Shown one piece after another: positions 59,138 to 64,000 of a stretch of DNA of 64,000 bases. Source of the DNA: Melioribacteraceae bacterium (GTDB taxonomy: Bacteria > Bacteroidota > Ignavibacteria > Ignavibacteriales > Melioribacteraceae); the NCBI GenBank assembly GCA_015493615.1, contig WGCV01000047.1, positions 38,230 to 102,229 of the forward strand, in the 5' to 3' direction. Made by a program: the position numbers and the translations under genes. Under the pieces are notes generated by a model. That model ran no database searches. It was not told the origin of the DNA and worked only from the letters and a program-made list of their open reading frames with translations. Each line of letters begins with the position of its first letter. Within the stretch, counting starts at the first letter, position 1.

Positions 59138-62100
59138 ATGCTTACCGAAAACCAAATACTCGCAGGCTTAAAAAATTTAGATAATCCTTCGGTTTCACAA
59201 TCAATTTTAAAAAACGCTCTGGAATACTATTCCCAATTTGACGGCGGGGAAGATGAATTCATTAGAATAATCAAAAAGGGGATTTCGAGAGGATACGCAA
59301 AAGAAGCGGCGAAACTGCTTCGCATTCTGACGGATAATTATTCTTTCCCGCAGCTTCTCGGCGTGCTTGCCGAAGCGTATGAAAAATCAAGTCATTTTTC
59401 GCAAGCCGCGGAAACGTATATAAAGTTGTTGGAGTTAGCTCAGCGGGAAATCGAATATATGTTGGGAGCGGCGAAGAACTTTCGGGATGCGGGCGAATAT
59501 TCGGAGGCGGTAAAGTTTTATCAAAAGGCGTTGAAAGAAGATGTAGCTAATCCGATCGCTTTATACAACCTTGGCGTCTGTTATCGCCAAATGGAAAACT
59601 GGGAAAATGCCGAAAAGTATTTCTCCGTTTATTCGCAATTAAAACCCGATGATGCAAATGGGATTTACAATCTCGGGGTGATAAAAGAAAAGCGATTCGA
59701 CTTTGATAAAGCCGAAGAGTTTTATCGGCTTGCTCTGAAGTTGAACGGCGCTCAGCCCGACGCCCATTGGAATTTGGCATTGATTTTATTAAGGAAGAGA
59801 GATTATTCCGAAGGTTGGGCTGAGTTTGAATGGCGAAAAAAAATGCCGTTTTATAAAAAGAACGACCTGAAAATTAATGAGTGGCGCGGTGAAGACATTT
59901 ATAAAAAGAATATTTTGATTTATTCGGAACAGGGTTTCGGAGATGTAATCCAGTTTGCCAGGTTCGCAGGCGAAGCGCGTAATTTCTTTCCTTCCAAAAT
60001 AACGGCGTTTGTTCCTCAAGAAATAAATCGATTGCTTAGCCGCTCGGATTTATTTAATTCCGTAGTTTCCGATTCGGCGGAAATTGAGCCGGAGGAATAC
60101 GACTATAAAGTTTCGTTCCTCTCACTTCCGTATTTTGCCGGAGTAGAAGCGGATAAAATTAAGTTGGAAAGTAAGCTCTTTGAAGTTGAAACTCTTAAAA
60201 TGTTTGAGGATAACGGAGTAATTAATATCGGGCTTGTGTGGAAAGGGAATCCCAAACATGAGAATAGTAAGTTTAGAGATATTAATCTGTCGGAACTGCT
60301 TAATGCAATTGGGCTCAACAACAAAATCAAGCTTCATTCTCTGCAGGTAGGAGATATTACGGAAGAGGAGAAGCGTTTGCTCTCGCGGTTTAATGTTGTA
60401 AATCATCTGTCCGAGATTAGCGATTTTTATGATAGCGCGAAAATAGCCGCTTCGCTTGACGTAATTATTTCAGTTGATACCGCAATGCTGCATCTCTCAG
60501 GCTCAATGATGAAAGAGACTTGGGCGCTTATTCCGTTTAATAACGATTGGCGATGGGGAGAAAACGAAAGTGTGTCGGAGTGGTATCCGACTGTAAAGAT
60601 AATTAAGCAGGAAAAACTTGGAGATTGGACCGCGCCGTTAAAGGGAATTAAGGAAAACCTTGCTTTATTGACAGTTGGGAAGTTATCGGGAAATGATAGG
60701 GAGACGCTTGAAAGAAGAGGCGCATATTTCTTGAATAGCGGAGAGCTTAATAAGGCGGTTCAAATTTTCAGGGAAGTCGCCGATAGCTTTGGCGATGCAA
60801 GAGCGTTTAATAATCTGGGGATAGTTCACATGCAGTCGGGAAAGGGGGAAGAAGCGCTTAATGATTTCCAAACCGCACTCAAACTTGATGAAAACTATTT
60901 TGCCCCTTACAAAAATTTAACAGCGTTGCTGATTGAGCGCGGCAGACTTAACGACGCGCTGAAATTGGCGGAAAAAGCCATTGCGGTTTTCGGAGAGACA
61001 AATGAACTGATTTATACTAAGGCGGTTATTTTTCATAAATGGAAAAAGTTAGAGGAAGCCTATTCCTGTTATTCCCGGATTTATCCGCTCTATAAAGAAA
61101 AGGAATATCTTCTTGATTTTTCATCTTTGCTGATTGAATCGGGGAAGTTGGAACTTGCCGGAAAAGTATTGAATGAGAATAGAGAAATTTTAGAAAAGGA
61201 GAAGCGCTATTTTTTCCTTTACGGAAATCTGATGAAGGTTGAGGAGGATTTTGAAGCCGCCGCGGAAAGTTATAAAAGAGCGTTGCAGATTGCCCCGGGT
61301 TATCTCGACGCAAAAATGAATCTTGCTTCAGTTATGTTTTTGATGCGTCAACTTCCGGCTGCGGAAAAAATTTACCTCGAAATATTGAGGTCGGGAACTA
61401 ACTCAAACGCGCTCTACAACCTTGGTATTATCAAGCAGGAACAGAAAGAGTATGATGAGAGTTTGAGATATTTTAATCTTGCGATTGAGATTGAACCGAG
61501 AGCTGAGTACTATTTTGCCGCCGCTGAAATTTTTCTCACGCTTAAAAATTTTAATCATGGATTGCCGCTGTATGAAAAGCGGTTGGAATTTATGAACATC
61601 TCTCACCGTCCGAATCTTCCGGGCAGTTGGGAGAATATGGAGGGAAGGAGAATTCTTGTTTTTGAAGAACAGGGAATCGGGGATACATTTCAGTTCATAA
61701 GATTTATTCCGTTACTGAGAGAAACGGCTCGCGGCGTTACATTAGCGGTGCGTAGTCGAATGAAAAGTTTTTGGCTGAAGACCTCGATTGCGGATGAAGT
61801 TTCGGCTTTGGAGGAAGTTGATTCTGAGGGTTTCGACTTTGCCATCCCGATTGTTTCCCTCTTTTATCTGTGGTATCGAAGTTCTAAGTCGATTCCGAAG
61901 AGCGAAAAATATCTTCACGCAGGGGAAGGCGAATCGGGACGCGGAAATCAAGCGCGAAAGAAAATCGCAATTGCGTGGCGCGGTAATCCTATTCCGGTTT
62001 ATCACCGTAAACGGCATATGGAGCTGAAGCGCTTGGAGCAGCTGTTCCGGAATGCGGACGCCGATTTTTATGTTTTGCAGAACGAGCTAAGAAAAGATGA

Positions 62101-62407
62101 AGAGGAAATTCTTAGTGAGAATTCCAACTTATTCTTTTTGCCGGATGTGGTAGGAGATTGGAATAAATTGGCGAATTTGATCATGGAGTGCGACTTGGTC
62201 TTAAGTGTTGACACTGTTTATGCGCATCTTGCGGGCGCATTGGGGAAGGAGACTTTTGTTATGCTTCCGTTCAGCGCAGACTGGAGATGGGGCACGGAGG
62301 ATGATTACAGTTATTGGTATGAAAGTGTTAAACTGTTCAGGCAAAAATCAATTGACGATTGGAGCGGAGTTATTAACGAAGTATTATTGAATATAAATTC
62401 AAATTAG
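59138..62407 (+). CDS. TPR protein with two GT9-like glycosyltransferase domains
   Basis: 1089 residues in a duplicated arrangement: TPR (about 70-240), GT9/heptosyltransferase-like domain 1 (about 247-508), TPR (about 525-815), domain 2 (about 826-1088). Domain 1 markers: NILIYSEQGFGDVIQFARF, VWKGNPKHENSKFRDI, IISVDTAMLHLSGSMMKE, PFNNDWRWGEN, WYPTVKIIKQ. Domain 2: ILVFEEQGIGDTFQFIRF, AWRGNPIPVYHRKR, VLSVDTVYAHLAGALGKE, PFSADWRWGTED, WYESVKLFRQ. Both keep the same motifs, so neither looks degenerate. Sugar and acceptor unknown; related TPR-transferase proteins occur in flagellin and surface-protein glycosylation loci. Confidence 0.87.
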   Translation: MLTENQILAGLKNLDNPSVSQSILKNALEYYSQFDGGEDEFIRIIKKGISRGYAKEAAKLLRILTDNYSFPQLLGVLAEAYEKSSHFSQAAETYIKLLELAQREIEYMLGAAKNFRDAGEYSEAVKFYQKALKEDVANPIALYNLGVCYRQMENWENAEKYFSVYSQLKPDDANGIYNLGVIKEKRFDFDKAEEFYRLALKLNGAQPDAHWNLALILLRKRDYSEGWAEFEWRKKMPFYKKNDLKINEWRGEDIYKKNILIYSEQGFGDVIQFARFAGEARNFFPSKITAFVPQEINRLLSRSDLFNSVVSDSAEIEPEEYDYKVSFLSLPYFAGVEADKIKLESKLFEVETLKMFEDNGVINIGLVWKGNPKHENSKFRDINLSELLNAIGLNNKIKLHSLQVGDITEEEKRLLSRFNVVNHLSEISDFYDSAKIAASLDVIISVDTAMLHLSGSMMKETWALIPFNNDWRWGENESVSEWYPTVKIIKQEKLGDWTAPLKGIKENLALLTVGKLSGNDRETLERRGAYFLNSGELNKAVQIFREVADSFGDARAFNNLGIVHMQSGKGEEALNDFQTALKLDENYFAPYKNLTALLIERGRLNDALKLAEKAIAVFGETNELIYTKAVIFHKWKKLEEAYSCYSRIYPLYKEKEYLLDFSSLLIESGKLELAGKVLNENREILEKEKRYFFLYGNLMKVEEDFEAAAESYKRALQIAPGYLDAKMNLASVMFLMRQLPAAEKIYLEILRSGTNSNALYNLGIIKQEQKEYDESLRYFNLAIEIEPRAEYYFAAAEIFLTLKNFNHGLPLYEKRLEFMNISHRPNLPGSWENMEGRRILVFEEQGIGDTFQFIRFIPLLRETARGVTLAVRSRMKSFWLKTSIADEVSALEEVDSEGFDFAIPIVSLFYLWYRSSKSIPKSEKYLHAGEGESGRGNQARKKIAIAWRGNPIPVYHRKRHMELKRLEQLFRNADADFYVLQNELRKDEEEILSENSNLFFLPDVVGDWNKLANLIMECDLVLSVDTVYAHLAGALGKETFVMLPFSADWRWGTEDDYSYWYESVKLFRQKSIDDWSGVINEVLLNINSN

Positions 62408-62408
62408 T

Positions 62409-63764
62409 ATGAGCGAAAGTTACGTTAAAGAAATATTGGAAAAAGCAAAGTCCCGTTTAAACAGCGGCAAGTTGCTTGAGGCATTTAACGTTATCAATGA
62501 AGGACTTGAACTCGCCCCCGCGAATTATCATTTATTGAATCTAAAGGGCATTACAGCAAGCGCAATCGGCGACCTCCCAACCGCTGTAAAAGCGTTTGCC
62601 GAAGCGATAGAAGTCGCTCCGGATAATCCCGGCGCCTACGTGAATCTGGGAATTGTTCTGATGAACAATAATCGTCTTGAAGAAGCTTTGGATAGATTTA
62701 AACAAGCGATTGAGAAAGATCCTGAAAATTCTACGACCCGATATAATTATGCTTTGGCTCTCGAAGCAAGCGGAAACATTGAAGAAGCGATTAAGGAATA
62801 CGAGCTTGCGGTCAAGTTCAATCCCGATAATCACGGAGCGTTTACAAATCTGGGAATTCTTTATTTGTTAACCGGAAATTTCAGAAAAGGACTTGAATAT
62901 TTTGAACATAGATTTTTCACCGGAGAATTGAAACGCAAAGAGCTTCCCGGAAGGCGTTGGAAAGGAGAAACGGCGAAGGATAAAACTCTCTACGTATATG
63001 CCGACCAAGGTTTCGGGGATGTTATTCAGTTTTCCAGACTTTTAAAACTTGCCCGCAAAAGAGTCGGGAAAATTTATTTTGAGTGCCAGCATGAACTTTA
63101 CGATTTAATGAAAAGTCTCGACGGGTACGACGAACTTTTTATTTCTTCAGCCGACTTCAGAGCTAAATCGGAATATGATTTCCAACTTCCGCTGATGAGT
63201 CTTCCCTATGCGTTGCAGCTTACTAAAGAAAACATTCCGGCTGAAGTCCCCTATTTGCAAGCCCCTGAAGATAAGCTGCATTATTGGGAAAAGTTTTTTT
63301 CAAACTATACCGGTTTTAATGTCGGAATTACGTGGAGGGGGAATCCGGTTTTTCGCAAAAACAATTTACGATCGGCTGCATTGGAAAACTTTCTTGAATT
63401 AAAAAGTCCGTACGTGAATTTGTTTTCTTTGCAGATGCCGGTTTCGGAATCGGAGAAAAAAATTATGGCTGAAAACGGGGTTACCGATATTTCCGGGCTG
63501 CTATTTTCATTTGCCGACACGGCGGCTGCAGTTAAAAATCTTGATTTGATTATTTCCACCGATACGTCGCTGCCGCATCTTGCGGGAGCTTTGGGAAAGC
63601 CGGTTTGGATTATGCTCGCGAAAATTCCCGACTGGCGCTGGGAACTTTCGGGAACGGCTTCGGACTGGTATCCAACGATGAAAATCTTCAGACAAAAGGA
63701 ACTCGGCTTTTGGGATGAACCGTTTGGAAAGGCAAAAGAGGAATTAAGGAATTTGGTTGATTAA
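62409..63764 (+). CDS. TPR protein with one GT9-like glycosyltransferase domain
   Basis: 451 residues: four TPRs (about 5-150; AIEVAPDNPGAYVNLGIVLM and AVKFNPDNHGAFTNLGILYL) followed by the same transferase-like domain (about 182-451): YVYADQGFGDVIQFSRLL, ITWRGNPVFRKNNLRS, IISTDTSLPHLAGALGKP, AKIPDWRWELSG, WYPTMKIFRQKELGFWD. It is a paralogue of either half of the preceding protein and lies one base after it, so it probably arose by tandem duplication. No gene follows before the window end apart from the MITE-like copy D. Confidence 0.88.
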   Translation: MSESYVKEILEKAKSRLNSGKLLEAFNVINEGLELAPANYHLLNLKGITASAIGDLPTAVKAFAEAIEVAPDNPGAYVNLGIVLMNNNRLEEALDRFKQAIEKDPENSTTRYNYALALEASGNIEEAIKEYELAVKFNPDNHGAFTNLGILYLLTGNFRKGLEYFEHRFFTGELKRKELPGRRWKGETAKDKTLYVYADQGFGDVIQFSRLLKLARKRVGKIYFECQHELYDLMKSLDGYDELFISSADFRAKSEYDFQLPLMSLPYALQLTKENIPAEVPYLQAPEDKLHYWEKFFSNYTGFNVGITWRGNPVFRKNNLRSAALENFLELKSPYVNLFSLQMPVSESEKKIMAENGVTDISGLLFSFADTAAAVKNLDLIISTDTSLPHLAGALGKPVWIMLAKIPDWRWELSGTASDWYPTMKIFRQKELGFWDEPFGKAKEELRNLVD

Positions 63765-63850
63765 CAAGTTTTGAATCAAATTAATTTTTATTTTGCGGTG
63801 TCCGAATTTTGACATTATGAATTTCAGTATTTTTAAAAGTTAATTTTTTA

Positions 63851-64000
63851 GAAGGCTTTGCATAACCTACTTTATATGTCATTCTGATCCCGCCTTGGCG
63901 GGAGAAGAATCTCAAAACTGGTAATTTTACCGAATTTAGAGATATTTCGGACGGCTTACACCGTCCTCAATATGACAAATTTAGGTTTTGCAAAGCTTTC
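63851..64000. mobile_element. MITE-like palindromic element, copy D
   Basis: 150 bp ending exactly at the window end. Left end GAAGGCTTTGCATAACCTAC; right end, inverted, GAAAGCTTTGCAAAACCTAA. The interior matches copy C closely (GAAGAATCTCAAAACTGG, GGACGGCTTACACCGTCC) but has CCCGCCTTGGCGGGA where C has AATGAAGCGAAGCGG. The left flank is TTTTA; the right flank needed to verify a target duplication lies outside the window. Confidence 0.88.

Noticed and set aside
1..64000. CRISPR array
   Set aside because: No regularly spaced short direct repeats with unique spacers were seen on reading the window; all repeats found are palindromic elements, att sites or protein-coding repeats.

Overview
The window reads as a chromosomal segment from a motile, moderately AT-rich member of the Bacteroidota/Ignavibacteria side of the tree. 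This placement is inferred from three things seen together: a complete run of flagellar rod, ring and hook-junction genes; a secreted protein with a type IX secretion (T9SS) C-terminal sorting tail; and Shine-Dalgarno-like starts such as AGGAGG before cydA. No rRNA or marker gene is present to settle the taxonomy.

Layout. (1) 1-15.2 kb is a plus-strand motility block: flgF-flgG-flgA-flgH-flgI-flgJ(SLT)-flgN-flgK-flgL, then fliW-csrA, a REC-Hpt protein, motA-motB, and a signalling set (a single REC protein, a REC protein with a lone kinase dimerisation domain, a PAS histidine kinase). Most genes overlap or lie within about 12 bases. (2) 15.2-21 kb is an operon of a membrane protein, a secreted tripeptidyl-peptidase-II-like S8 protease and an OPT peptide transporter. 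(3) 21-27.9 kb holds queE-queD, a BtuF-like lipoprotein, tRNA-Lys(CUU), an ArsC/Spx-like protein, cydAB, and a MEMO1/AMMECR1 pair. (4) 28-38.7 kb is mixed metabolism: tryptophanase with a co-transcribed hypothetical gene, a DEAD-box helicase, an ArsR/NifX-like/DUF5320-like cluster with shared operator-like palindromes, an HdeD-like membrane protein, and a very large GH13 protein. (5) 38.9-42.6 kb is a tRNA-Lys(UUU) integration hotspot. A 1.83-kb remnant island with 63-bp att duplications carries an integrase fragment and a DUF4143-type ATPase; a T9SS-exported GATase-like protein and another repeat copy follow. (6) 42.6-63.8 kb is a glycan-building locus: a coiled-coil membrane protein, fcl and gmd (GDP-L-fucose), two giant multi-domain glycosyltransferases, and a set of TPR proteins, several fused to glycosyltransferase-like domains.

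How the genes fit together. Gmd and Fcl would make GDP-L-fucose, and the next gene starts with a GT10 fucosyltransferase-like domain, so donor synthesis and use appear coupled. The downstream TPR/glycosyltransferase proteins look like machinery for a surface glycan or glycoprotein. The S8 protease and OPT transporter look like a protein-to-peptide scavenging pair. FliW-CsrA sits beside the hook-filament junction genes, as expected for control of late flagellar expression.

Most notable pattern. A family of small non-coding elements (87-160 bp) with terminal inverted repeats starting GA(A/G)(G/A)CTTTGCA occurs four times (26447, 32512, 45790, 63851). Two copies have perfect 5-bp target duplications (TATTC, TAATA). 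One splits a four-helix-bundle gene between fcl and gmd, and removing the element plus one target copy restores the reading frame. These are MITE-like elements with traceable insertion events. No CRISPR array, riboswitch or rRNA was seen.
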